Positions 50,610 through 60,654 of a DNA stretch of 64,000 bases are shown piece after piece; positions within the stretch are counted from its first letter, which is position 1, and each line of letters begins with the position of its first letter. Under the pieces are notes generated by a model. It was not told the DNA's origin. It made no database searches and saw nothing but the letters and a program-made list of their open reading frames with translations. The stretch comes from Thermogymnomonas acidicola JCM 13583 (GTDB taxonomy: Archaea; Thermoplasmatota; Thermoplasmata; Thermoplasmatales; Thermoplasmataceae): assembly GCF_001316105.1 (NCBI RefSeq), contig NZ_BBCP01000006.1, forward strand, positions 56,398-120,397. Direction: 5' to 3'. Both the position numbers and the translations under genes were made by a program.

Positions 50610-51528
50610 TCGGTGGTGGTATGGACAGCACAAGGAGAAGGGCTTACCTTAGGGCATTCTGGCAGCTCGTCGTGCTGCTGGTCATAATATTCGTCCTCGT
50701 GTACGTATTATCGTTCATACTTCACAGGGTCCCGCCCAGGTACTCGAGGTTCATAGATGCAGCTGCGGTGGCCCTGGTGGCGTACCTCTCTGTGAGGATA
50801 CTGGTCAGTTACCTAAACTCCACTCTCACAGGAATCCTGGGTAGGACAAGGGTACACCCAGTGATCTTCGTGGTGAGGATGATCGGCTACTTTGTCATGG
50901 CCCTTGCCATACTGGCCGCCCTGGGAATAAACGTATCATCCATAATCCTCGGGAGCACGTTCCTGGCCGCCGTCATTGGCCTGGCTTCCCAGAGCGTGCT
51001 CGCGAACCAGTTTGCGGGCCTCCTCATCATAATCACGAAGCCCTTCAAGATAGGGGACAGGGTGTGGATACACGCCTGGCAGTTCAGCATCGCCTATGGT
51101 GTCATCGCCCCCCCGAAGTACTATTCGAGCGACTTCCTCTACAACAACGGCTTCGTTGGCACCGTTGAGGACATCAGCATCAACTACACCACACTCGTAA
51201 CGGATGGTGGCGAGGTGGTGAAGATAGCGAACAACGTGCTGACCAGGGTGCCTTCAGGAACATCACCAAGGAGCCTGTGGTCCAGGTCAGGTACGAGGTG
51301 CCGAAGTACCTTGACGTCTCGCTGGTCAAGGAGAGGGTGAGGAAGGCCCTTGAGAACTTTGAGGAGGCCCTAGAGCCAATCACAATAGAGGTTGACGAGA
51401 CGACCCTCAACACCTATGTGATCCTGGTGAAGGGCAAGTTCAGGAACCCGAGCCCATCGGCGGTGAGGAGCAAGATTCTCGAGAAGCTCATCACGGCCAT
51501 CGAGCCCCCCCTGAGGACAGGTGGATAG
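50606..51528 (+). CDS. MscS-family mechanosensitive channel 2
   Basis: Paralogue of the upstream channel: SSIILGSTFLAAVIGLASQS, VLANQFAGLLIIITKPFKIG, the same type of insertion (FSIAYGVIAPKYYSSDFLYN) before FVGTVEDISINYTTL, and a C-terminal VRYEVPKYLDVSLVKERVRK. About 305 residues. The pair may form hetero-oligomers; that is inference. One break near 51250 (a G lost or gained at GAFRNITKEP). Followed by tRNA-Thr 100 bases later. Confidence 0.82.
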
Positions 51529-51627
51529 GGCAGCCCCACACCTGTTGCCCTGAGGCCTGGAAGTGGCACACAGCCAGCGCAGTAAGCATTGAAAGGTTTA
51601 TTTTGTCCTAAGGATTAGGCACGGCGT

Positions 51628-51703
51628 GCCACCGTAGCTTAGGCGGTAGAGCAGCTGACTTGTAATCAGCAGGTCGGGGGGGGTTCAAATCCCTCCGGTG
51701 GCT
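51628..51703 (+). tRNA. trnT: tRNA-Thr (anticodon TGT)
   Basis: GCCACCG acceptor arm pairs with CGGTGGC at the 3' end; D arm TAGCTTAGGCGGTAGAGC; anticodon stem-loop GCTGA-CTTGTAA-TCAGC gives TGT; T loop TTCAAAT with 3' stem CCCTC. The T-stem 5' strand is in a run of 8 G (51676-51683), although only five can pair, so the gene is three bases too long here. No intron and no encoded CCA. The stretch AAAGGTTTATTTTG about 30-45 bases upstream may be its promoter. Confidence 0.92.
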
Positions 51704-52015
51704 TGCGCTTAAGATGGTCTCACTGCATAAGGCCTGTGATCTCGTCACCCTTGGGGGGGTGCCATCTAAGTGGGCAGCCTGAGTATGGGCCAGCCGACAA
51801 TCCACCGTGGGCCCCCCCACTGGCCTTAGGCCAGCAGATTCTTGGGAAATGCCTTCTTCATGAGGTACTGAACGAGCACGCACCTGGAAACGTGCCCCCC
51901 CGCAGGATCTGGTCTGCAGGCGCACCAACCTTTTGTGGCGTCAGTGCCCCCCCTCATGCGTGGCCTCAGGCCTGTGACAGCCCAAGAAATAGGTGACCTG
52001 GGGGATTATGGAAGT
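51704..52015. other. Intergenic stretch, no gene recognised
   Basis: 312 GC-rich bases between tRNA-Thr and the convergent methyltransferase. It holds three long C or G runs and a tight hairpin CTGGCC-TTA-GGCCAG at 51820-51834. I see no protein family and no known RNA in it. Confidence 0.4.
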
Positions 52016-53208
52016 TTAATTACCCTCTTCCTGACCCAACTCCGGTATCTCCCTTATCCTCCTCTCCGCGATCTCGCAGTATTTTGCGGAAATGTCTATG
52101 CCAACGTAGTGCCTCCCGTACATCTTTGCCACCTTTGTGGTGGTACCGGCACCGTTAAAGGGGGGGTCAAGCACCACGTCACCCCCTGAAGCTGAAGAGC
52201 CTGATGACCCTCATGGCCAGTTCCTCGGGAAACATGGCTGGGTGCCCGAACTGATCCATGTTGCGCTCTGGCGCTATGCTCCACCTTGCGTAGACCCATC
52301 TCTTGAACTCCTCTCCTGTGAGGTCCGATGCCCTGTTCTCGCTTGGCTTCCTGATGTCCCCCCCTTTGGAGAAGACCTCAAGGAACTCCCATGTGTACTT
52401 CATGTACGGGCTCGAGGGGGGGCTGTTCCAGCTCCCCCATGCCGTGTACTTGCAGTTGTAGTTGTTCTTTTCCCACAGGATCTCATTGCGCCATATCATC
52501 TTCTTTTTCATGAAGAAGTTGGATACTATATGGTGGGCCGGTATGTAGTCTGAGAACAGGGGGGGCTGTATATCTATGACTATCCTCCCGCCGTACTTCA
52601 GGACCCTTATGCACTCGGATAGAACCCTGAAGAGCTTATCGAAGTATTCGTTCCAGTCCACATCGTCCTGGGTATCGGAGTATTCCAGGCCGAAGTTGTA
52701 AGGGGGGGTGAGGTGAAGACCAGGTCCACTGAGTTATCCGGGAAGTTCCTGAGCACCTCCTCGGAATCCCCCACATACTATCCTGTCCATGTACTCAGGC
52801 GGCAGTTCGTTGCTCTTCCTTGAGAAGCTGGAGCCTCTGCGTAGTAATGAATGTGCCTCCTCCTGGCCTTTTCCTTTCTGTTCACCACCTTCCTTTCCCT
52901 GTCGTAGCCCGCATATATCCTTGTCCCTGCCCGAATGCCGTAACTCCTTACAGATCGTATCTTTTCGAGCACGCTGTAAAAGATGTTGTCTCTACCGTAG
53001 TTGAACTCCCTGACGGCGCTCTCCACGTACCTCTCAAACTCTTCCAGGTCTATTTCCCTCAGGTAGATCCTGAGATCATCGCCTGAGGCTCAAGCATGAG
53101 TTTGCCCCCCCTGAAGGTTCTGTTAATTGATCCTATGATCTCCTGATCAGCGAATGAACGCTTCTCATACCTCACAGACAGGACCCTGAACTCCTCCTCC
53201 TGCGCCAT
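52016..53208 (-). CDS. Orphan DNA methyltransferase (beta class, SPPY)
   Basis: About 395 residues. After repair the catalytic motif IV reads [20 protein letters not shown] and the AdoMet motif I, placed after it near the C-terminus, reads [20 protein letters not shown]; this order is beta class, and SPPY is usual for N4-cytosine and some N6-adenine enzymes. The N-terminal 140 residues ([20 protein letters not shown] and [20 protein letters not shown]) probably form the recognition part. Breaks near 52185, 52705-52711, 52770-52775 and 52818. No restriction gene is adjacent, so it is an orphan within this window. Confidence 0.8.
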
Positions 53209-53737
53209 CTGCACACCTTCACCCGTGAACCGTATGCACTCAGCCCCCCCTTAGGGGTATCTCTCAGGGCTTTCTATCCAGTCCCAATGCCCATTGCTAC
53301 CGCCGTTAGCCCAGCCACCCACTTAAACAGTTTGCTCCAGGCACGACCTGTCCCACGGTCATTACAGGCGCAGATGCCACAAAGGGCCCGGCATTTCCCA
53401 GGGGGCATTTTTCAATGGCCTGCAGCCGTAACCCCCCCTTACTTGCCTTCGAACAGGGTGCACACTCTCAGTCCATGCCGGTAAGTCTCTGCGCTGGCCG
53501 AGCGTCCCTGGGGGCCTCCAGCAACCTGTACTCTTTAGCCCCCCCCGTGGACGCTTAACATTACGCGGTCCGGAACGTGCTTTCCTAGGGGGAATGTGCC
53601 GAGCAGATCAGGACCGCCTGCACGTATGGGACAAAACAGGGCATTCTCCCCCCCCATGCTAAGATAAATGCACCATCAGTAAGAGCAGAAAATTTGAAAA
53701 GTCGGTTCGAAGTCTCAAAAGGCACCACGGCATCCTT
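53209..53737. other. Intergenic stretch, no gene recognised
   Basis: 529 bases with mixed composition and several long C or G runs (for example 53541-53547, 53648-53655). No frame gives a recognisable protein on either strand and I see no RNA. It may hold promoter sequence for the methyltransferase near 53215-53260 and decayed sequence elsewhere. Confidence 0.4.
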
Positions 53738-55162
53738 TCAGGATGCGATGGTGCTCTGCTGGCTTGCCTGTTCCAGGCTCTTCCCCCCCTTTGTCTCCCT
53801 GATCAGCAGTATGGTCATGGCTGCCGCCACAAGCGAGAAGGCTGAGAGCATTGCGAAGACACCGTTGAGGCCCAGGCCGCCTCCAGTGACGGTAGCGCGA
53901 ACGTGAATATTGCTGCTCCTGCCTTTCCTGAACCTGCGGATATGCCGTGTGCTGTGGTCCTGAGCTGTGTGGGGAAAAGCTCGGTTGGGAGTATGAAGGT
54001 GGTGGAGTTGGGCCCTATGTTGCCGAACAGGAAGGACATGCCGTACATGCCCAGGAACAGCGGGAGGTCAGCCTTCAGTGGTGCATAGGCGATGGCGAAC
54101 GTGAGGTATATGGCTCCCATTATGCCGAAGCCTGTCCACTGGAGGAGCTTCCTTCCGGCCCTGTCAATGAGGCCGAAGGCGATCCAGTACCCAGGTATCT
54201 CGAAGGCCGCCGCGATGATCATGTTCCCCACTGCTGTGTGGAGGGCAGAGATAACAGGGTTCGCAGCGGAGCCGTAGCCCATGGCACTGAATATTATCGA
54301 GTTGTTTATGGACGTGCCGTAGAAGGCCATGTCGAAGAGGAACCAGCTGCCCGCTGTGCCGACCAGGAGGGCTGCATACTTTGAGAGCGCTGACATGCGG
54401 ACCTTTCCCGGTGCCGTCCCACTGCCGCCGGTCCCGACAGTGGAACCCACTATGTCTTCAATGGCCTTCTTTGCCTCCGCCACGTCTCCCCCCCTTGTGT
54501 GCAATGAATACCTTGGCGTCTCCCTTATCTTCCTCCTCAGGTATATGACCGATGCAGCCGGTATGGCACCGAACCCGAGCATGAGCCTCCAGGACTCAGC
54601 GGCAGGGAGCACGTGTATGGACAGGATACCGATTGCGGCCCCGAGGAGAAGGCCGAAACCCTGCATGGCGAACACCGCCTGCACCATCTTACCCCCCCTG
54701 CTCCTGATGTTCGAGTACTCGCTCATGATCGTGGAGCTGATCGGGTAGTCACCACCCACACCTATGCCGAGAATAAGGCGCGTTGCTATCAGCATCAACA
54801 CGCTGTTCGAGAGGGCGGAGAGGACCGCGAAGGCCACAAGGATCGCCATCTCGAAGCCGTAGACGTACTTCCTCCCCCATAACATCCCCTATCCTCCCGA
54901 ACACCAGTGCACCTATGACAGCCCCTATAAGTGCGGCTGCCCCCCCGATCAGGCCCTGTGTGAAGTGGTTCGTCACGCCGAACACACTGACTATCAGGGG
55001 CAGTGCAGTTGAAACCGCAAAGAGGTCATAGGCGTCTGTGAAGAAGCCCATGCTGGCCACCAGTACTGCCCTCAGGTGGAACCTCCCAGTGGGGGCGGTA
55101 TCTGCCAGTTTCAGTATACTATCTGTCCGTTCGATCTCAGGCATACAGTGTGGGATTGACAC
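53738..55162 (-). CDS. MFS transporter, paralogue of the 29577 gene
   Basis: About 470 residues: VLVASMGFFTDAYDLFAVST, LVFGRIGDVMGRKYVYGFEM, GIGVGGDYPISSTIMSEYSN, VGTAGSWFLFDMAFYGTSIN and GNIGPNSTTFILPTELFPTQ. These segments closely parallel the transporter at 29577-31009, so they arose by duplication; the second half ends IRETKGKSLEQASQQSTIAS after repair. Phosphate- or organic-acid:proton symport is the best family guess. ATG at 55162. Breaks at about 54884-54890 and in the C-terminal region (about 53877-53890 and 53785-53791). Confidence 0.8.
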
Positions 55163-55230
55163 TTAAACTATAAACATGCTCCCAATAAATTCGGAGAATA
55201 TATAGTCAAGATATATTATATATAGGAAGA

Positions 55231-55292
55231 CCGCATGGCCTCCCGGGGGGGCCATGTGCGGCCGGCGCCTGTGGCTCTCACACAGGCGCTTA
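55231..55292. other. Two strong hairpins in the 55163-55560 intergenic region
   Basis: First hairpin: CATGGCC-N9-GGCCATG (about 55231-55254), whose loop holds a run of C and G. Second: GCGCCTGTG-N7-CACAGGCGC (about 55265-55290), a perfect 9-bp stem. They follow the A+T-rich TATATTATATATAGG promoter-like block at 55211-55227 and precede the M48 gene by about 270 bases with no frame between. Could be a leader, a structured RNA or a terminator pair; no known RNA family is recognised. Confidence 0.4.
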
Positions 55293-55560
55293 CGTAGCCA
55301 GGCCTCTGTTCCACGTGCGGTTTCCTCTGCAGAACTGGAACCCATTGCCAGCGGAATGCCGGGATCCTGTGTTTCTTTTCCGGAAAGCCGACATCAGGGT
55401 TATATTTTTATTCTCGATATGTCATTAGACATGGCTGGAGCCCGGTGCTGCCAGCCGGATCGGAAGTGCCTGAGATGTACGCCTGCTATCAGTACATGGC
55501 CTGCGTCCAAGGGGGGGGTCTGGCTCCCTGGATGCCGGATCGCAGAACAGCACCGGAAGG

Positions 55561-56524
55561 GTGGCACTGTTCTGGGATTCCGCATATATAGTTACGGTGG
55601 CATCGTTCCTGACAGTAGCCCTGGCCCTGAGGCCCTTTGCCCCCCCCTCCGTCTCTGCTGGCATCTTCCTTGCCTCAGGCACAGCAGTGTTCCTCGCGGG
55701 CTCCATAATGATATCCAGGGCCTCTGGAGGGGATGCCAGGATATCATTCCTGGCATCAGTGTACAGGAGGTGGAAGCTCCTCATATTCATGGCACTGGGA
55801 TCAGCGTTCCTTGAGCTGAACCCCCGGCAGGGCCAGCGTGGTCACAGCCCTCAAGGTCGCTGTGCCCTCCGTTTCCGCCCTGGCACTCCTGGCGTACTCG
55901 ATATACCCGGTGCTTGTGGAGAGGGGGGGCCTAAGGAAGATGAAGCAGAGCTACCTGTCCCTCGACGCCTCCCTGCTCCTTGATATCATGCACAGGTGGG
56001 GCAGCAAGATCAGGAAGTTTCCGGAGATACTTGTGCAGAGGAATGCGAGGAGTGCAAACGCATACACCATAGGCCTTATAGACCCGGTGGTGGTCCTGAC
56101 AAGGCCACTGGTGGAGTCCATGAGCACGAGCGAGATCACGGCCGTCGTTGGGCACGAGCTGGGCCACATAGTGAACAGGGACGGCCTGAAGCTCTACGTC
56201 CTCTCACTCTCCATTCTCGCATCGCTCCTTACGCCCGTCTGCGTTCTGTCCTCATTTGACTTTGCCCTATCGCTGGTCATGGTGGCGGTCTCCCTCCTGG
56301 TAATCCTCTTCTTCTACCTTGTGGTTGTACCAAGGGTGAGGAGGGCCAGCGAGTTCAGGGCCGACATGTTCCTCTCTACTGATCCGGAAATGGCCAGGGA
56401 GTTCATACGCGCCCTGGTATGGATGGGTGAACTGAACTCACTGCCTGAGGGGGGGGACAGGTCAACAAGGACTCACCCGAGCCTCAGGGAGAGGATAGAG
56501 AGGCTCAGGGAAACAGTGAAGTAG
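55561..56524 (+). CDS. htpX: M48 family membrane zinc protease (HtpX-like)
   Basis: Zinc site VVGHELGHIVNRD (HExxH, near residue 198) with the third ligand Glu in ASEFRADMFL; four hydrophobic segments, two before the active site (IVTVASFLTVALALRPFA, ALKVAVPSVSALALLAYS) and two after it. About 320 residues. Degrades damaged membrane proteins. GTG at 55561. One break near 55824-55832 (PRASVVTALKVAVPS). The end is convergent with the amino acid permease gene. Confidence 0.82.
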
Positions 56525-57877
56525 TGGCTCTCACTGTGCTGCAGCCGGAACCCTCTCACCCCCCCCTGCGTATGAGGAAGGCAGTGGGGGATGAACAGGG
56601 CGAGGATCAGAAGAGACGTGAGGCCGGAGTAGACTGTGTAGTATACGCACAGTGAGCAGAGGAAGGCTGCGTTCACTCCTGTTGCCACAGCCATAACCCT
56701 CCTGCCGTTCCTGGCAGAGACCCAAGCACAGGTCGCGTTGTCGAACATGAACTCCAGCGTGAGGAATAGCCCGCTGAACCCAAGGAGGACGGAGAAGTAA
56801 GAGAAGACGTGCGGGGGGGATAGGCTCACCGCAAAGTCTATGGCGGCCACAGGTACCATCATGACCAGTACCGGTATGATGGGTGCGCCCCTCCTGTTAG
56901 TCTTCTCGAAAGCCTTCGGGAATATGCGGTCCCTGCCAAGTGAGAACCAGGCCCTGCTGAGAATGAACGCGGTGAGCCAGAGCGAGGTGGCGGTGCTGAG
57001 GACGACGGCCAGGACAACTGAAAACTCGCTTCCAGGCGACACTGTGCTGATCCATGTGTAGAGCGGGTCCAGCGAAGAGGCTAGGAGTGTACCTGGAGTC
57101 TCTGAAAGTATGAGAGGCATGAGCAGCAGGTATATGCACGTAACCATGACGAGGCCCAGGATCCCCGTCTTCCCAGGGTGGTACTTTGGCTCAATGGCCT
57201 CCTCGGCTGCGTAGCTGTCTATCTCCCAGCCATCCATTATAGTGGCCCCCCACCAGGAAGGCTGGCATGATGCCCGCTGTAGGCTCTATGAACCATTCCG
57301 GTCTGACCTTCACAGAGGCATGCGATCCAAGTGCCTCCAGCCCCACCAGGCAGGAATAGGCTATTATGAAGCCCTCCACAAGCAGGAAGAGGAGTGTGAG
57401 GAGGGCCGTGGGCCTGGCCCCCCCAGTGATCAGGATCGCTGACGAAATGCATATCCATGCCAGCCCGGTGACGGCAAGCAAGAGCCCACTGCTTCCCGTG
57501 CTGAGACCGAGTATGTGCAGTAGCTGGAGTGTGTACTGTGCGGCTGGAAGAACGATTGGCGGGATCGAGAGGAAGTATGCCAGAGTGACTATCCAGGCCT
57601 GCAGTGAACCGTACCTTGGCCCTATGAACCTGTTACCCCCCCAGTGGTATGAGGCACCTGCGTTTGGGGGGGATATTGAGTTGAGCATCCTGAGGGCCAG
57701 GGAGGAAATGAAGAACGATGGGAAGAGCGTGACGACCACAAAGAGCAGGTGAGTTCCAGCGTAGGAATAGAGGGCGCCTAGAGATGCTGAAATGCTGAAC
57801 GCGGGCGCGACGCTGGAAACTGAGAGGGGGGGAAGGAGGTCATGGAACCTGAGCACCTTGCTCTTAAGGGGGGGCAT
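56473..57877 (-). CDS. APC-family amino acid permease
   Basis: About 465 residues with twelve helices. Family features: SVAPAFSISASLGALYSYAG in helix 1, SPNAGASYHWGNRFIGPRYG (the APC helix 3 region), MDGWEIDSYAAEEAIEPKYH near the middle, and SRAWFSLGRDRIFPKAFEKT. Substrate amino acid or polyamine not readable. ATG at 57877. One break at about 57244-57250 (GATIMDGWEID). The C-terminus depends on the 8-C run at 56559-56566; as printed it overlaps the protease gene by 52 bases, while another run length would stop it at 56531. Confidence 0.8.
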
Positions 57878-57909
57878 ATCAGGGTATCTGTGAAGTTAAC
57901 TTAATTATT

Positions 57910-57925
57910 TGTAAGTAGACTTACA
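57910..57925. promoter_or_regulatory. TGTAAGT-AG-ACTTACA dyad before the permease
   Basis: Perfect 7-base inverted arms around AG, 33-48 bases upstream of the permease ATG and adjoining TTAATTATTT, a TATA-like block. Position fits an operator or B recognition region. The remaining intergenic sequence to 58216 shows no gene. Confidence 0.45.
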
Positions 57926-58216
57926 TAACACAGCTAAGCCGTTAGCAAGTGAAGCACATCCCTGCCATGGGGGGGCTATCGAAAAGATAAGGTCAGAAAG
58001 GTTTGAGCAAATTAATTGGGTATCTCACTCTTCAGGAATGGTTGGATAAATACTGAATATTGCCAGGAGGAACCATGATACTGCAGCTCCTCCAGGGAGA
58101 AGTTAGCGGCAGCCTCTCAGGGTAAACACACCCTACTGAATGTATCATAATCTAGAATGACCCAAATTGAAACCCCGTGATTCTGGCATTGGTAGAACCG
58201 CAGGTGTTGCGTTCCT
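57926..58216. other. Intergenic stretch, no gene recognised
   Basis: About 290 bases between the permease promoter and the stop of the 58217 gene. It contains a 7-G run near 57969-57975 and several short A+T patches, but no frame or RNA that I recognise. Confidence 0.35.
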
Positions 58217-59347
58217 TCACACCCCCCCGGTACTGCCAGACCTGATAGCGCTGAGGCACCCCTTTATGTTCGCTATTATCTCTGATATTGAATACGGCAC
58301 GATCTCAACGGGCAGCTCGTCAAGGAAGCTGCCACTGTCGCTGAAGACCCTGATCCTCTCCGCAACCTCTATGTCAGGCCTGGCTGATATTATTCTCCTC
58401 ACGAGGCCATGGTCAATGACGAAGGAGAAATCGTAGACCGGTGAGTGGAATGTGACCTCATCATAATGCCCGAGGCTAATGACCTCCGTGACCTCCTTGC
58501 AGTTCTCGCAGGTGCCTATCTTCCTTGCATATTCAGAGGAACTCATCCCCCCCAGGCTCTTGGCATTGTTGAAGCAGTCCTTGCACAGCACGGGATGAGT
58601 GTCGTCGTACACCTCCATGATGTGGGACAGCGTTACCCTGTCCACGCTCTCGTACGCAGTAGCCTGGTATATGGCCTCTTGGAAGAGGCTGGCCACCGAC
58701 TTCTTGTCAACCCTGAAGAGCTCGAGTATCTTAAGCCAGAACGCGAGCAGGGGGGGCACGGGGTCACTCTTCGCTATCTCCTTCACCCTCACGAGCAGCT
58801 CCTGGAGCCTCTGTATGGTCTCCTGCCTCTTCTCCTCCTCCCTCCTCTTCCTGGTGTCCCTGGCCTTCTTCGCGGCGTGGGCTATCTTCCTGGATATCTC
58901 CACCGCCTTCGGGTTCTCCTCCATCCACTTCCTAACGGAGGAGAGCCTGACGAGCCTCATTGGTGCAGCCCTAGAGTAGTAGGGGGGGTTCTCCACCTCT
59001 ATGTGCGGTATCGTCCCTTCGTCGACAAGCCTCCTTAGCATGGACCGGTCGATATCGCAGACGTCGGCGGCCCTGGATATGGTAAGGTACGAATCAGACA
59101 GGGCCTCCCTCATCCTCTGCAGTTCCTCCTCAGAGAGGGTCTGCATCTCCCTCTCAAGGAGATCGTTGAAGTTGGGTACCTTCCTGACAAGGCTGGCCTC
59201 ACTCCTGACCCTGTAGTCCTTTCCCCCCCAGTAGAACTTCATGGCCTTCCTTATGTTCTCGAGGGTCTCCTGGACACCGAGCTTCCTGAACATGGCCATG
59301 GTCCTGATGTATATCCATTCCCTGTCAGATATTTCCGGTATTCCCAT
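58217..59347 (-). CDS. Unrecognised DNA-binding-like protein with zinc motif
   Basis: Intact 376 residues; I do not recognise a family. A helix-turn-helix-like segment sits at about 90-125 (YLTISRAADVCDIDRSMLRR, then LVDEGTIPHIEVE), resembling MerR/excisionase-type DNA-binding helices. A strongly basic helical stretch follows at about 165-190 (KKARDTRKRREEEKRQETIQ). A probable zinc ribbon is formed by LCKDCF (about 262) and GTCENCKE (about 285). The C-terminal 80 residues are beta-rich (VYDFSFVIDHGLVRRIISAR). Ends STGGV. ATG at 59347. Role may be transcription or replication related; this is a guess. Confidence 0.6.
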   Translation of the reverse strand: MGIPEISDREWIYIRTMAMFRKLGVQETLENIRKAMKFYWGGKDYRVRSEASLVRKVPNFNDLLEREMQTLSEEELQRMREALSDSYLTISRAADVCDIDRSMLRRLVDEGTIPHIEVENPPYYSRAAPMRLVRLSSVRKWMEENPKAVEISRKIAHAAKKARDTRKRREEEKRQETIQRLQELLVRVKEIAKSDPVPPLLAFWLKILELFRVDKKSVASLFQEAIYQATAYESVDRVTLSHIMEVYDDTHPVLCKDCFNNAKSLGGMSSSEYARKIGTCENCKEVTEVISLGHYDEVTFHSPVYDFSFVIDHGLVRRIISARPDIEVAERIRVFSDSGSFLDELPVEIVPYSISEIIANIKGCLSAIRSGSTGGV

Positions 59348-59602
59348 CCCTCCGGCTCAGGTGGTGAATGTATCCTTTGAATAAATCTGTATCCTTTATC
59401 TGGATCCAGTCATAATATTTTCCACGCTGGCATGCTTTACTGGATACCCGGGCTCCTCTGCTCTATGGCTGGAACACAAAGCGGCACCATATCCCGGTTG
59501 CACTGCACCTTGTACCATCGGGGGGGACAGGGGGGAAACATTGCCCGCTTCGATTTTACCGCATGCCTAAGGTATTTATGTGCACACCTGCATCTATAGA
59601 GC

Positions 59603-60416
59603 ATGGTAAAGACAACGGAGACAACCTTTAAGGGATCTGACGGGACGCAGGTGGAGCTCTATGTCGCAACTCCTGACAGCGGCAGGGCCCCTGCAGTGAT
59701 AGTGACGCATGAGATCTGGGGGGGGCTGGAGGACCAGATCAGGGGGTGTGGCAAAGAGGTTTGCAGAGAAAGGCTTCGCTGCCTTTGCCCCCTAACCTTT
59801 ACACGAGGCACAAGTCGGTGCTCACGCCCAAGAACATAGAGAACGCAATGTACAAGTTCTTCAGCCTGACACCCGAGGAAAGGCAGAACAGGGCCAAGGT
59901 AGAGGAGGTCATGAAGCAGCTGGATGAAACCGGCAGGAAGGTTGTGGAGATAGTCTTCAACGGCCGGCAGCAGCTGGAGAGGCAGATGGTCGATGACCTG
60001 AGGGCCCTGGTATCCCATGTGCGGGCCCAGCCGTTTGTTGACCCATCGCACGTGGGTGCCACAGGCTTCTGCATGGGAGGCGGTCTGACATTCCAGCTAG
60101 TGACGGAGGAGAAGCTACAGGCAGCCGTGATCTTCTACGGCTCGAACCCGAAACCGATAGAGAACGTGAGGAACATAGAGTGCCCTGTTATGGGGGGGCT
60201 GTACGCAGGCGAGGACATGGGAATAAACGCTGGCCTTCCGGAGCTCGTGGACGCCATGGTGAAGTCGAAGAAGCAGTTTGAGATGAAGATATACAAGGGG
60301 GGTGTGTCCACGCTTTCTTCAATGAGACCAGGCCTACTTACAACAAGGAGGCAGCTGAGGACGCCTGGGACAGGACGGTGAAGTTCTTCAGCAGGTACCT
60401 GGGGGGGGTGGCATAA
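59603..60416 (+). CDS. Dienelactone hydrolase family protein
   Basis: Alpha/beta hydrolase with the DLH triad: GATGFCMGGGLTFQL (Cys nucleophile), LYAGEDMGINAG (Asp) and KGCVHAFFNETRP (His, after repair). THEIWGLEDQIRGVAKRFAE and GFAAFAPNLYTRH are family segments. About 265 residues. Carboxymethylenebutenolidase-like; true substrate unknown. ATG at 59603. Breaks: about 59722-59745, about 59791 (APNLYT), and 60298-60302 (YKG-CVHAFF). The stop at 60414-60416 abuts the next small frame. Confidence 0.8.
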
Positions 60417-60563
60417 GTGGACGACGACTTCGGCAAGGACCTGCTGGCTACCTGCTTCCTGAACTGGGCCAGGACCATAGAGATCGTCGAAGGGAAGGCC
60501 AGGGAAGAGGGTGGCAAAGGAGAGCATGGGGGGGGTGGCGGCCCTCCGGGGGGGCGACCTTAA
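60417..60563 (+). CDS. Small hypothetical protein downstream of the hydrolase
   Basis: GTG directly after the hydrolase stop opens a 48-codon frame MDDDFGKDLLATCFLNWART, then IEIVEGKAREEGG and a Gly/Pro-rich tail made of the 7-8 base G runs. The first 35 residues look like a real helical protein; the tail is unreliable because of run lengths, so the true stop is unknown. No family recognised. Confidence 0.4.
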   Translation: MDDDFGKDLLATCFLNWARTIEIVEGKAREEGGKGEHGGGGGPPGGRP

Positions 60564-60654
60564 CCCCCATTCCATCCTGCATGCCGATTCATGGAGGGCA
60601 CTTCCCGGGGGGGAAAACCGTCAAATTTCAAATATGTGGTCGCCTGTGTAACCG

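Noticed and set aside
22799..53415. Shared GGGGGCATTTTTCA word at about 22800 and 53401
   Set aside because: A 14-base match between two places in 64 kb is expected several times by chance, and no flanking similarity supports a repeat.
60530..60560. Gly/Pro-rich tail of the small protein as a functional linker
   Set aside because: It is written entirely by 7-8 base G runs and is probably an artefact, so no meaning is assigned.
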